DNA of 64,000 nucleotides, from positions 124,001 to 188,000 of the forward strand of contig JBKPAG010000001.1 in NCBI GenBank assembly GCA_046726315.1, in the 5' to 3' direction. Below, one piece after another: positions 1 to 7,606 of this stretch. Position numbers and translations under genes: made by a program. The notes under the pieces were generated by a model. That model made no database searches, was not told where the DNA came from, and saw nothing but the letters and a program-made list of their open reading frames with translations. This DNA comes from JACVRX01 sp046726315 (GTDB taxonomy: Bacteria; Actinomycetota; Actinomycetes; Jiangellales; Jiangellaceae). The first letter of the stretch is position 1; each line of letters opens with the position of its first letter.

Positions 1-1
1 G

Positions 2-1288
2 CTGGTTGCCGGGATCGCCGTCCTCCTCGTCGGTGCGGGGACGGCGTGGGGGCAACCGGCGGCGAGCGAAGAGTCGATCCGCGGATTCTTGAGGAACGAA
101 GGCGAGCCCGTTCCCGGCGTGACGATCACCGTCAACGACGCGGACGGCGCTGAAGTGGGGACGGCCGAGACTGCCGCCGACGGCGCCTGGGAAATCCCGG
201 TGCCCGGCCCGGGCGAATACGAGGTAGTCCTCGACACCGAGACGTTGCCCGACGATGTTCCGGGCGTCGTGCAGGACACCGTCACGACCACCGTCAACCC
301 CTTGCAGGCTAAGGCCGTGCTGTTCCGCATCGGCGAGGCGGGCGGTGCCGGAGGTGAGGAGGGCGGTGGGGCGCCCGGAACGCCCGCGGAGGGATCGGCC
401 GAAACGGCGCAGGCCAGCCAGGTCTGGCAGCTCGTCGCGAGCGGGCTGCGGTTCGGGCTGGTCCTCGGGCTCGCTGCCCTCGGCCTCTCCCTGGTGTTCG
501 GCACGACCGGCCTGACCAACTTCGCCCACGGCGAGCTCGTCACGTTCGGGGCGATCGCCGCGTGGTACCTCAACAGGGCCGGACTCCCGCTGGTCGCCGC
601 TGCGGTTCTCGCCGTCGTCCTAGGCGGGGTGTTCGGCTGGGCGCAGGACGTCGGGTTCTGGCGGCCGTTGCGTAAGCGGGGAACAGGCCTGATCGCGCTA
701 ATGATCATTTCGATCGGCGTAAGCCTGCTGCTCCGCTACTTCTACCTCTACATCTTCGCCGGCGAGCGGCGCTCCTACAACCAGTACGTCATCCAGAGCG
801 CCATTGACTTCGGTCCGTTTGGCTACGCGCCACGGGACCTATGGATCATGGGCATCTCTGCCCTCGTGCTTGCGCTGGTCGCTCTGGCGCTGGTCAGAAC
901 CCGGATCGGCAAGGCGACCCGGGCGGTGTCGGATAACCCGGCCCTGGCCGCCGCATCCGGTATCGACGTAGACCGGGTGGTCACCACGGTATGGATCGTC
1001 GGCACCGCGCTGGCCGCCTTGGCGGGTGTGATGTTCGCGCTGATCCAGCAGGTCGACTTCCTGCTCGGGTTCCGGGTGCTGCTACTCGTCTTCGCCGCGG
1101 TAGTCCTCGGTGGTCTCGGAACGGCTTGGGGTGCCATGGTGGGCGCTCTCATCGTGGGAGTGTTCATCGAGGTTTCTACGCTGATCATCCCCTCCGAGCT
1201 CAAGATCGCCGGTGTCCTAGCGGTCCTCATCATCATCCTTCTGATCCGGCCGCAGGGCATCCTCGGCCGCCGAGAGCGAATCGGCTGA
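2..1288 (+). CDS. livH: LIV-type ABC transporter permease with N-terminal secreted domain (5' partial)
   Basis: Inner-membrane permease of a branched-chain amino-acid type ABC importer. The frame is open to the left edge, so the gene starts outside the window; a TTG at 89 is not needed as a start. The visible N-terminus is a hydrophobic run ending AGTAWGQPAA, which looks like a signal peptide with cleavage after the AWG. Residues about 25-100 form a small beta-rich unit (GEPVPGVTITV, DGAWEIPVPGPGEYEV) like a carboxypeptidase-regulatory/SdrD-type domain, then a Gly/Ala-rich linker. From about residue 140 onward it is a normal LivH: GLSLVFGTTGLTNFAHGELV, several membrane helices, and the family C-terminus LLIRPQGILGRRERIG. 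livM follows after 16 bp. The permease assignment is firm; substrate (Leu/Ile/Val, urea or amide) cannot be read. The secreted domain is the odd feature. Confidence 0.9.
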   Translation: MVAGIAVLLVGAGTAWGQPAASEESIRGFLRNEGEPVPGVTITVNDADGAEVGTAETAADGAWEIPVPGPGEYEVVLDTETLPDDVPGVVQDTVTTTVNPLQAKAVLFRIGEAGGAGGEEGGGAPGTPAEGSAETAQASQVWQLVASGLRFGLVLGLAALGLSLVFGTTGLTNFAHGELVTFGAIAAWYLNRAGLPLVAAAVLAVVLGGVFGWAQDVGFWRPLRKRGTGLIALMIISIGVSLLLRYFYLYIFAGERRSYNQYVIQSAIDFGPFGYAPRDLWIMGISALVLALVALALVRTRIGKATRAVSDNPALAAASGIDVDRVVTTVWIVGTALAALAGVMFALIQQVDFLLGFRVLLLVFAAVVLGGLGTAWGAMVGALIVGVFIEVSTLIIPSELKIAGVLAVLIIILLIRPQGILGRRERIG

Positions 1289-1304
1289 GCGGAGGGAAGC
1301 GCAC

Positions 1305-2294
1305 ATGCAGTGGAGCAACATCATCGGAGATGCGCTCCGGGCACTGGTCGGGTCCGAAGCCGTTGTGTTCGCTCTGGCCGCCATCGGTCTGAACGTGCAC
1401 TTCGGTTACACCGGGTTGCTGAACTTCGGCCAGGCCGCGTTCCTTGCCGTTGCGGCATATGGCCTGGCGACCACTGTGGTCACGTTCGGCCTGCCGTTCT
1501 GGCTCGGCATCGTGGTCGGGTTCGCCGGCGTCATCGTGCTTGCGGTGCTACTGGGCGTCCCGACACTGCGGCTGCGCGCCGACTACCTGGCCATCGTGAC
1601 GATCGCGGCGGCGGAGATCATCCGGCTGATCTTCCGGTCGGTATCGCTGCGGGACACGTTTGGCGGGTCCGGTGGCATCAGCGGGTTCAGCACCGACTTC
1701 TTTGCCCTCAATCCATACACCGACCGGGTCGGGTTCGGGCCGTTCGACTTCGGCCCCCGGGACGCCTGGGTCCTCACGGTCGGGTGGATCTTGGTGATTC
1801 TTGCCTGCCTCATCGTTTGGGCACTCATGCGCAGCCCATGGGGCCGGGTGATCAAGGCGATCCGCGAGGACGAGGACGCCGTCCGCAGCCTCGGTAAGAA
1901 CGTGTACTCGTACAAGATGCAGTCGCTGATCATCGGTGGCTTGCTCGGTGCCTTCGGCGGGTTCATCTTCGCGCTGGCCCAGGCCGCCGTTCAGCCCGAC
2001 CTCTACTCGACGAACCTCACGTTCTTCGCCTATACGATCCTCATCCTCGGCGGGGCAGCCCGAGTGCTGGGACCGGTCGTGGGTGCCATGATTTTCTGGT
2101 GCCTGCTCCAACTGTTGGCGGGCCTTCTCACCGGTGGCGTACAAACCGGTGTGATCCCGAGCTGGCTGATGGACAGCAACGACGTCGGAGCAGTCAGGTT
2201 CATGCTGGTAGGGATCGCCCTACTCCTGTTGCTGGTGTTCAGGCCGCAGGGGATCCTCGGTGACCGGAAGGAGATTGCGCTCGATGCCAGATGA
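1305..2294 (+). CDS. livM: LIV-type ABC transporter permease
   Basis: Second membrane subunit of the importer, 329 residues. ATG at 1305 is preceded by GGAGGGA at good spacing. Typical LivM features: N-terminal GLNVHFGYTGLLNFGQAAF, about eight to ten hydrophobic segments, the cytoplasmic coupling loop RSPWGRVIKAIREDEDAV that contacts the ATPase, and the C-terminal LVFRPQGILGDRKEIALDAR. The stop overlaps the start of the downstream ATPase by 11 bp, so the two are translationally coupled. Forms a heterodimeric channel with the preceding permease. No unusual residues noticed. Confidence 0.95.
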   Translation: MQWSNIIGDALRALVGSEAVVFALAAIGLNVHFGYTGLLNFGQAAFLAVAAYGLATTVVTFGLPFWLGIVVGFAGVIVLAVLLGVPTLRLRADYLAIVTIAAAEIIRLIFRSVSLRDTFGGSGGISGFSTDFFALNPYTDRVGFGPFDFGPRDAWVLTVGWILVILACLIVWALMRSPWGRVIKAIREDEDAVRSLGKNVYSYKMQSLIIGGLLGAFGGFIFALAQAAVQPDLYSTNLTFFAYTILILGGAARVLGPVVGAMIFWCLLQLLAGLLTGGVQTGVIPSWLMDSNDVGAVRFMLVGIALLLLLVFRPQGILGDRKEIALDAR

Positions 2295-3303
2295 GCTTCC
2301 GGTCGACACGCCGGTGACCCGGCAAGAGGTCGGCGAGGTTCCAGTCCTTACCGAGCTGGAGACGACGACGCCCCTCAAGGAGGCGGCACTCAAGGCTTTC
2401 GCCGACGTTCCGCACGAACCCGGGTCGCCGAAGCCCGACTCCATCTTGGTGGCCGACAACGTCGTCCGCCGGTTTGGCGGCCTGACGGCAGTCGAAGTGA
2501 AACACGTCGCGATCCAGCGCGGTTCGATCACGGCGCTGATCGGCCCCAATGGCGCCGGGAAGACAACGTTGTTCAACCTGCTGACCGGCTTCGATCGGCC
2601 GGACAGCGGCAGCTGGACCTTCAACGGGCGCACGCTCGCGGGTATGCCGGCATACAAGGTGGCCCGGGGCGGCATGGTTCGTACGTTCCAACTCACCAAG
2701 GCGCTTGCGAAGCTCACGGTGATCGAGAACATGCGTCTTGGTGCGGTCGGTCAGCGTGGGGAAAGCGTGTGGCGCGCCATGTTCCCCGGCTTCTGGCGGC
2801 ACCAGGAGCACGACATCACTGCCCGGTCCGAGGAGCTGCTTGGCCGGTTCAAGCTCGACACCAAGCGCGACGACTTCGCGGGGTCGCTGTCCGGCGGCCA
2901 GCGCAAGCTGCTCGAGATGGCCCGGGCGCTCATGGTTGGGCCCGAGATGGTGATGCTCGACGAGCCGATGGCCGGCGTCAACCCGGCGTTGACCCAATCG
3001 CTGCTTGGTCACGTGAAGGACCTGCGTGAGCAGGGAATGACGGTGTTGTTCGTCGAGCACGACATGGACATGGTGCGTGACATCTCCGACTGGGTGCTGG
3101 TGATGGCCCAGGGCAAGCTGATCGCCGAGGGTCCGCCGGACTCGGTGATGGCCGATGTCCGAGTGATCGACGCCTACCTCGGCGCGCACCACGACCAGTC
3201 ACTGCTCGAGGGTGAAGTGGAGGCGCAGATCCAGCAGGAGGTCGCCGCCGAGCTCGCGGCAGAGCACGGCGAGACCGTTCCCGCGCAGGAGGAGGAGCGG
3301 TGA
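2284..3303 (+). CDS. livG: LIV-type ABC transporter ATP-binding protein (LivG-like)
   Basis: Cytoplasmic ATPase, 339 residues from ATG 2284; this start has AAGGAG about 12 bp upstream and is preferred over the in-frame GTG at 2260, which lies deeper inside livM. Walker A GPNGAGKTT near residue 90, signature LSGGQRK, Walker B MVMLDEPMAGVNP, H-loop FVEHDMDMV. It carries the family's ~25-residue insert (FQLTKALAKLTVIENM...). Unusual are a ~55-residue hydrophilic N-terminal extension and a ~35-residue acidic Glu/Ala-rich C-terminal tail beyond the usual LivG length of about 255. Overlaps livF by 4 bp (GTGA). Confidence 0.94.
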   Translation: MPDELPVDTPVTRQEVGEVPVLTELETTTPLKEAALKAFADVPHEPGSPKPDSILVADNVVRRFGGLTAVEVKHVAIQRGSITALIGPNGAGKTTLFNLLTGFDRPDSGSWTFNGRTLAGMPAYKVARGGMVRTFQLTKALAKLTVIENMRLGAVGQRGESVWRAMFPGFWRHQEHDITARSEELLGRFKLDTKRDDFAGSLSGGQRKLLEMARALMVGPEMVMLDEPMAGVNPALTQSLLGHVKDLREQGMTVLFVEHDMDMVRDISDWVLVMAQGKLIAEGPPDSVMADVRVIDAYLGAHHDQSLLEGEVEAQIQQEVAAELAAEHGETVPAQEEER

Positions 3304-4082
3304 CCGGGATCGCGGGTCAAGACGACGTCCAGGACCGCGGCGCACACGAGGCCGGCGCAGAAGGCGCGATCCTGCGCGCCGACGAGATCGTCGCCGGGTA
3401 CATCCCGGAGGTCAACATCCTCAACAGATGCGACCTGTACTGCACAGAGGGAGAAATCGTCGGCATCATCGGGCCCAACGGCGCAGGCAAGTCGACGTTG
3501 CTCAAGGCGCTGTTCGGGCTGGTCCGGGTCAGCACCGGGACGGTGATACTCAGCGGCGAGGACATCACCAACCGGAAGGCGAACGAGCTGGTCACCAAGG
3601 GCGTCGGGTTCGTGCCGCAGACCAACAACGTCTTCCCGAGCCTGTCCATCGAGGAGAACCTCGAGATGGGCCTGTACCAGGCTCCCTCGCGGTTTGCCGA
3701 GCGGTTCGACTTCGTAACAAGCCTGTTCCCCGCGCTGGGCGACCGGCGCAAGCAGCGTGCGGGTTCCCTGTCCGGTGGCGAGCGGCAGATGGTCGCCATG
3801 GGCCGGGCCCTCATGGCCGATCCGTCGGTGATCCTGCTCGACGAGCCGTCCGCCGGACTGTCTCCGGTGCTGCAGGACGAGGTCTTCCTGCGCACCCGGG
3901 AGATCAACAAGGCCGGCGTTTCGGTCGTCATGGTGGAGCAGAACGCCCGCCGCTGCCTGCAGATCTGCGACCGCGGTTATGTGCTGGACCAGGGACGCAA
4001 CGCCTACACCGGCACCGGCCGGGACCTGATCAACGACCCCAAGGTCATCGAGCTCTACCTCGGCACACTGGCCCGGGCCTGA
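3300..4082 (+). CDS. livF: LIV-type ABC transporter ATP-binding protein (LivF-like)
   Basis: Second ATPase of the importer, 260 residues, starting at GTG 3300 inside the livG stop (GTGA) with AGGAGGAGGAG just upstream. Walker A GPNGAGKST, signature LSGGERQM, Walker B VILLDEPSAGLSP and the LivF-type H-loop VMVEQNARRCLQ are all present; the Q/N after the Glu is typical of LivF rather than LivG. Last gene of the livHMGF operon; a strong hairpin follows within about 20 bp. Confidence 0.95.
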   Translation: MTGIAGQDDVQDRGAHEAGAEGAILRADEIVAGYIPEVNILNRCDLYCTEGEIVGIIGPNGAGKSTLLKALFGLVRVSTGTVILSGEDITNRKANELVTKGVGFVPQTNNVFPSLSIEENLEMGLYQAPSRFAERFDFVTSLFPALGDRRKQRAGSLSGGERQMVAMGRALMADPSVILLDEPSAGLSPVLQDEVFLRTREINKAGVSVVMVEQNARRCLQICDRGYVLDQGRNAYTGTGRDLINDPKVIELYLGTLARA

Positions 4083-4102
4083 CGGCGTCAATCGGATAGG
4101 CC

Positions 4103-4136
4103 GAGGGCCCGAGTCCCACATGGAACCCGGGCCCTC
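4103..4136. terminator. Shared hairpin terminator between livF and livJ
   Basis: Perfect 9-bp GC-rich inverted repeat GAGGGCCCG (4103-4111) / CGGGCCCTC (4128-4136) with a 16-nt loop that can form a further 3-bp stem. It lies between two convergent genes, 20 bp after livF and 12 bp after the livJ stop, so it can act on both strands. There is no U-tract, which is common for actinobacterial terminators. Confidence 0.75.
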
Positions 4137-4148
4137 GTCCGGATGGTT

Positions 4149-5435
4149 CTACTCCTCGAGCTGACCTTCCCGGTACTCGAGGTTCGTGTAGTTGTTGTCC
4201 TTGCCGTACTGGTAGATGCCCACAACGGCCTGCGTCGGGTCACCGGCGTCGCTGAACTCGACCGGGCCGGATATACCGTCGTAGTCGATGTCCTCGCCGT
4301 TCTCCAGCAGCCCTGCGCACTCCTCGAAGGTGGTGCACTTGGTGCCCTCCTTGGAGACGGCGATCAGGTTCTGGGAGATCGACGTACCCGAGTCGTCATC
4401 GGCCGCGATGGCGGCCAACGCGATCAGGACCCCCGCGTCGTACGCTTCCGGACCGTATGCGTAGTTGCCCTCGAGGTCGGGGTTGACCTCGTCCATCCGC
4501 GCCTGGAAGTCCCCTGGCGCCTCGGCGCCGGGCAGGGTGCCCTTGTTGCCCTCCAGCGTGCCTGGGGGGAAGTCGTCGCCGTATTGGAACAGGTTACCGT
4601 CGACGAAGTACACCGGTATGTCCTGCGGCCCGATGCCCTGGTTCACCATCTCCGGGATGATTGTCCTGGTCTCGTCGAACGCGATCAGCACGATCGCGTC
4701 CGGGTTGCGCGACTTCATCTCGGTGACCTCGGTCGAGAAGCTCGCGGCGTTCGGGTCGTAGATGATCGGCGCGTCGCCGGCGATCGCGCCGCCGCCTTCT
4801 TCGACCGACTTCTGGACGTTGTCGGCCAGGCCTTCACCGTACGGGTCCTGCAGGGCCATGATGCCGACATTGGCGTGCCCGTCAGAGATCACCAGGTCGC
4901 CCATGACCCGGCCCTGGAGGACGTCGGACGGCGCGGTGCGGAAGTAGAAGCCGTCGTCGGCGTACGTCGTGAGGTCCGGCGAGGTGTTCGCCGGCGAGAA
5001 CATGACTGTCTTGTTCTGGACCACCGCGTCGAGGACTGTCAGGGTAACTGAGGACGACGCCGCGCCGATGATCGCATCGACTCCCTCTGTGATCAGGCGG
5101 TCGACGGACTGCGAAGCGATGTCGGTGGTGGTGTCACCCGAGTCGGTATGCGTGACGGTGACGTCCTTGCCCAGAACTCCACCGGCTTCATTGATCTCCT
5201 TGACTGCTAGGTCGACGCCGGCGAACTCGGGTGGCCCTAGGAACGACAAGCTGCCGGTCTGCGGCAGCAAAGTACCTAGTGCCAGCACACCGTCGCCCTG
5301 CACCGCAGGAGCGGTCGGCGACTCAGTATCACTGGCGGCGGTCCCGTCGTCGCCGTCGCCTCCACATGCGGCGAGCGCAAGGGAAGCCACGCCGACGACA
5401 GCGACCGATCGCCACAGCGGTGTGGTGCGGATCAT
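4149..5435 (-). CDS. livJ: LIV-type substrate-binding lipoprotein
   Basis: Extracytoplasmic ligand-binding protein (Peripla_BP_6 type), 428 residues from ATG 5435. This start is chosen because GAAGGAG precedes it and it gives a clean lipoprotein signal MIRTTPLWRSVAVVGVASLA with lipobox LAAC; the frame extends upstream but without coding sense. After the Cys comes a Gly/Asp linker, then the family opening GTLLPQTGSLSFLGPPEFAG, the conserved IIGAASSSVTLTVL and PYGEGLADNV segments. Two Cys near residue 370 (KCTTFEECAG) could form a disulfide. Convergent with livHMGF and the likely receptor for it, though expressed separately. Processed by Lgt/LspA, both encoded in this window. Confidence 0.92.
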   Translation of the reverse strand: MIRTTPLWRSVAVVGVASLALAACGGDGDDGTAASDTESPTAPAVQGDGVLALGTLLPQTGSLSFLGPPEFAGVDLAVKEINEAGGVLGKDVTVTHTDSGDTTTDIASQSVDRLITEGVDAIIGAASSSVTLTVLDAVVQNKTVMFSPANTSPDLTTYADDGFYFRTAPSDVLQGRVMGDLVISDGHANVGIMALQDPYGEGLADNVQKSVEEGGGAIAGDAPIIYDPNAASFSTEVTEMKSRNPDAIVLIAFDETRTIIPEMVNQGIGPQDIPVYFVDGNLFQYGDDFPPGTLEGNKGTLPGAEAPGDFQARMDEVNPDLEGNYAYGPEAYDAGVLIALAAIAADDDSGTSISQNLIAVSKEGTKCTTFEECAGLLENGEDIDYDGISGPVEFSDAGDPTQAVVGIYQYGKDNNYTNLEYREGQLEE

Positions 5436-5599
5436 GTGTTCTCCTTCGGTGAGCCGGTGACGCCCGAACGAGGCGAACCTACCCCTCGTCGGTGCGAAAC
5501 CTAATCCGCGGGGTCGCCGCTGCGCACCTTGCATGCCCGAGTTGGCGCAGGTTGTGACGACACTGTGACCTGCCTGTCGGAGTCGTGTTGCAACCGTGA

Positions 5600-6775
5600 T
5601 CAGGCCGCGCCTATCTGCATCCAGCCTCCGTCGCGCAACTCATAGACCGCCGGACGGCTGCCGGCGCGATCGCCGAAACTATCGAAGCGAACTTCGCCGG
5701 TGACACCGGCGAACGACACCTGCTGCATCTCGGCAACGCAGGCTTGGCGCGCTGCGGCGGCCGTCACATGCGCGGGGAGGCACCGACTCAGCGCCTTGGC
5801 CACTGCCGTCCCCGCGTCGTACGCCGTGGCGGCGAGCAAGCCGGGGGCGTCGACACCGCGCTCGGCGAGCCGAGCGGCACGATCACCGGATGCGTCGCCC
5901 GGGTGTTGTCGCTGCATCGGCGCGACGACTGCGACCGCGCCGTCGGCTGCGGTTCCGGCCGCGGTCACAAAGGTCTCGGAACGCAGCGTGGAGCTGCCGA
6001 CGAGCTTCGCGTCGAGCCCGGTACCCGCAAGTCTCTTGGCGACCTCAGCCGCGACCACGGCGTCGCCGGCGGCGTAGATGACGTCGGCCTTTGCCGAGAC
6101 CGCGGCGGCAATCACCTTCGCAATCCCGGCCCCGTCGGCACCGGCAGGCGCCGATGCCACCACCTCGGCCCCCAGCCAACGGACCTCGGCGGTGAACCGC
6201 GCCGTCTCATCGCTTCCACCACCGTCGACCACAGCGATCTTCTGCGCACCCAGGCCGCGGACGGCGTAATCCGCGGCGGTTTCGATCGCGTCGCCGCCCG
6301 CCAGGGATGTGCGGAAGTACGAGGTGTACGGCCGCAGCGGATTGGCCGGATCGGCTCCGCGAGTGTGCTCGGGAGCGACGTCGGCCGGCGAGACGAACGG
6401 TATCGAGGCCGCGGCCAGCACCGGCTGGACCGCACGCACCGCCTCCCCTGAGAGCCCGCCCACGACTGCGACGACCTCGTCTTTCTCGGCGAGACCCTCG
6501 GCCGCCGTCGCAGCGTCGGGCGCCTCGTCGACGGCGACGACCCGGACGGTCCAGCCGGTTGCCACCGGCGCTTCATCCTCCAGCGCGAGTTGCACAGCAG
6601 CAACGACCCCGGCGGCGGTCTCGTCGGCCTCCTGCGGCGCGAGCACGACGATCTCCGCTGTCGGGGGACCGCGCTCTTCGTCGTGGGCGAGCAGATCGCC
6701 GACCGACGAACAGCTGACGAGCGTACCAGCCGTCACGACGGCCGTCGCCACGCGGCATGCGACGGTCGGCCGCAT
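5600..6775 (-). CDS. Orphan Peripla_BP_6-like ligand-binding lipoprotein
   Basis: 391 residues with signal MRPTVACRVATAVVTAGTLV and lipobox LVSC, so a membrane-anchored lipoprotein. The body resembles LIV-family binding proteins (VAVVGGLSGEAVRAVQPVLA; ASIPFVSPADVAPEHTRG; KIAVVDGGGSDETARF; FDSFGDRAGSRPAVYELRDG) but is diverged and alanine-rich. The start ATG 6775 lies 1 bp after the stop of pdtaR, so the two are almost certainly cotranscribed, with pdtaR first. A sensory or auxiliary receptor role for the adjacent LIV system is possible; ligand unknown. Assignment to the fold is moderate to good, function open. Confidence 0.75.
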   Translation of the reverse strand: MRPTVACRVATAVVTAGTLVSCSSVGDLLAHDEERGPPTAEIVVLAPQEADETAAGVVAAVQLALEDEAPVATGWTVRVVAVDEAPDAATAAEGLAEKDEVVAVVGGLSGEAVRAVQPVLAAASIPFVSPADVAPEHTRGADPANPLRPYTSYFRTSLAGGDAIETAADYAVRGLGAQKIAVVDGGGSDETARFTAEVRWLGAEVVASAPAGADGAGIAKVIAAAVSAKADVIYAAGDAVVAAEVAKRLAGTGLDAKLVGSSTLRSETFVTAAGTAADGAVAVVAPMQRQHPGDASGDRAARLAERGVDAPGLLAATAYDAGTAVAKALSRCLPAHVTAAAARQACVAEMQQVSFAGVTGEVRFDSFGDRAGSRPAVYELRDGGWMQIGAA

Positions 6776-6776
6776 G

Positions 6777-7406
6777 TCAACGGTCCCGCTGCGGTGGCTC
6801 CTGCTTTGCCGGAGCCGCAGCCGCCGTCGTCTCCGCGATGACCACCTGCGCGACCTCGCGCATCGACGTCCGTTTGTCCATTGCGGCCTTTTGGATCCAC
6901 CGGAAGGCGTCGGGCTCGGTCAGCCCGAACCGGGTCTGCAGTAGGCCCTTGGCCCGGTCGACGAGCTTGCGGGTCTCCAGCCGATCGGTGAGATCGGTGA
7001 CCTCCTGCTCGAGTTGGGTGATCTCCTCGTGCCGGGAGAGCGCCATTTCGATCGCCGGAACCAGGTCGGCCTTGACGAACGGCTTGACCAGATAGGCCAT
7101 GGCGCCGGCCGAGCGCGCCCGCTCGACCAGCTCACGCTGAGAGAACGCTGTGAGGATCAGCACGGGTGCGATGCGCTGGGCCACGATCCGCTCGGCCGCG
7201 GAGATCCCGTCCAGCACCGGCATCTTCACGTCCATCACGACCAGATCCGGCCGCAGCTCCTCCGCAAGGCGCACCGCAGCGGCGCCATCGGCGGCCTCAC
7301 CCACCACCTCGTACCCCTCCTCGACCAGCATCTCGGCCAGGTCGAGGCGAATCAGCGACTCGTCCTCGGCGACCAGAACGCGACGACGGACGGGTGCGGC
7401 GGGCAC
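6777..7406 (-). CDS. pdtaR: ANTAR-domain response regulator (PdtaR-like)
   Basis: Two-component response regulator that acts on RNA rather than DNA. Receiver domain at the N-terminus: acidic pair EDE, phospho-acceptor Asp in VVMDVKMPVLDG, Thr/Ala switch ILTAFSQ, Lys in AYLVKPF. The C-terminal ANTAR domain is clear: RLETRKLVDRAKGLLQ, FGLTEPDAFRWIQKAAMD, TSMREVAQVV. Very close to mycobacterial PdtaR, whose partner kinase PdtaS is not in this window. GTG 7406 is chosen (209 residues, family length); ATG 7454 is an alternative. The frame continues back into the tRNA gene, which argues against the longest start. Followed at 1 bp by the orphan binding lipoprotein. Confidence 0.92.
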   Translation of the reverse strand: MPAAPVRRRVLVAEDESLIRLDLAEMLVEEGYEVVGEAADGAAAVRLAEELRPDLVVMDVKMPVLDGISAAERIVAQRIAPVLILTAFSQRELVERARSAGAMAYLVKPFVKADLVPAIEMALSRHEEITQLEQEVTDLTDRLETRKLVDRAKGLLQTRFGLTEPDAFRWIQKAAMDKRTSMREVAQVVIAETTAAAAPAKQEPPQRDR

Positions 7407-7511
7407 ACCCGCAGCGTACTGAGCAGACCACGCGGTCCCGAGCGTCCGCAGCATTCGACACGCGGACGGGCCGGTAGGCTGGCGCTGCAAAACTGCGTTG
7501 CACGGGTGCAC

Positions 7512-7585
7512 GCCCTGGTAGGCAAACTGGCAAAGCCGCCGCACTCAAAATGCGGTGTCTGTGGGTTCGACTCCCACCCAGGGCA
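7512..7585 (+). tRNA. tRNA-Leu (anticodon CAA), short variable arm
   Basis: Complete cloverleaf of 74 nt: acceptor GCCCTGG/CCAGGGC, D stem GGC/GCC with GG in the loop, anticodon stem CCGCA/TGCGG with loop CTCAAAA (anticodon CAA at 7546-7548), 5-nt variable loop TGTCT, T arm GTGGG-TTCGACT-CCCAC, discriminator A73. The next bases are CCG, so the CCA end is not encoded. Leu identity rests on the anticodon only; the expected long class II variable arm of leucine tRNAs is missing. It sits between divergent pdtaR and convergent pyk. Confidence 0.93.
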
Positions 7586-7606
7586 CCGCTGTCGACCGGG
7601 GTGAGT

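Noticed and set aside
4143..5051. 302-codon + strand frame after the liv operon
   Set aside because: Antisense to the LivJ lipoprotein; starts inside the shared terminator region and shows no family features.
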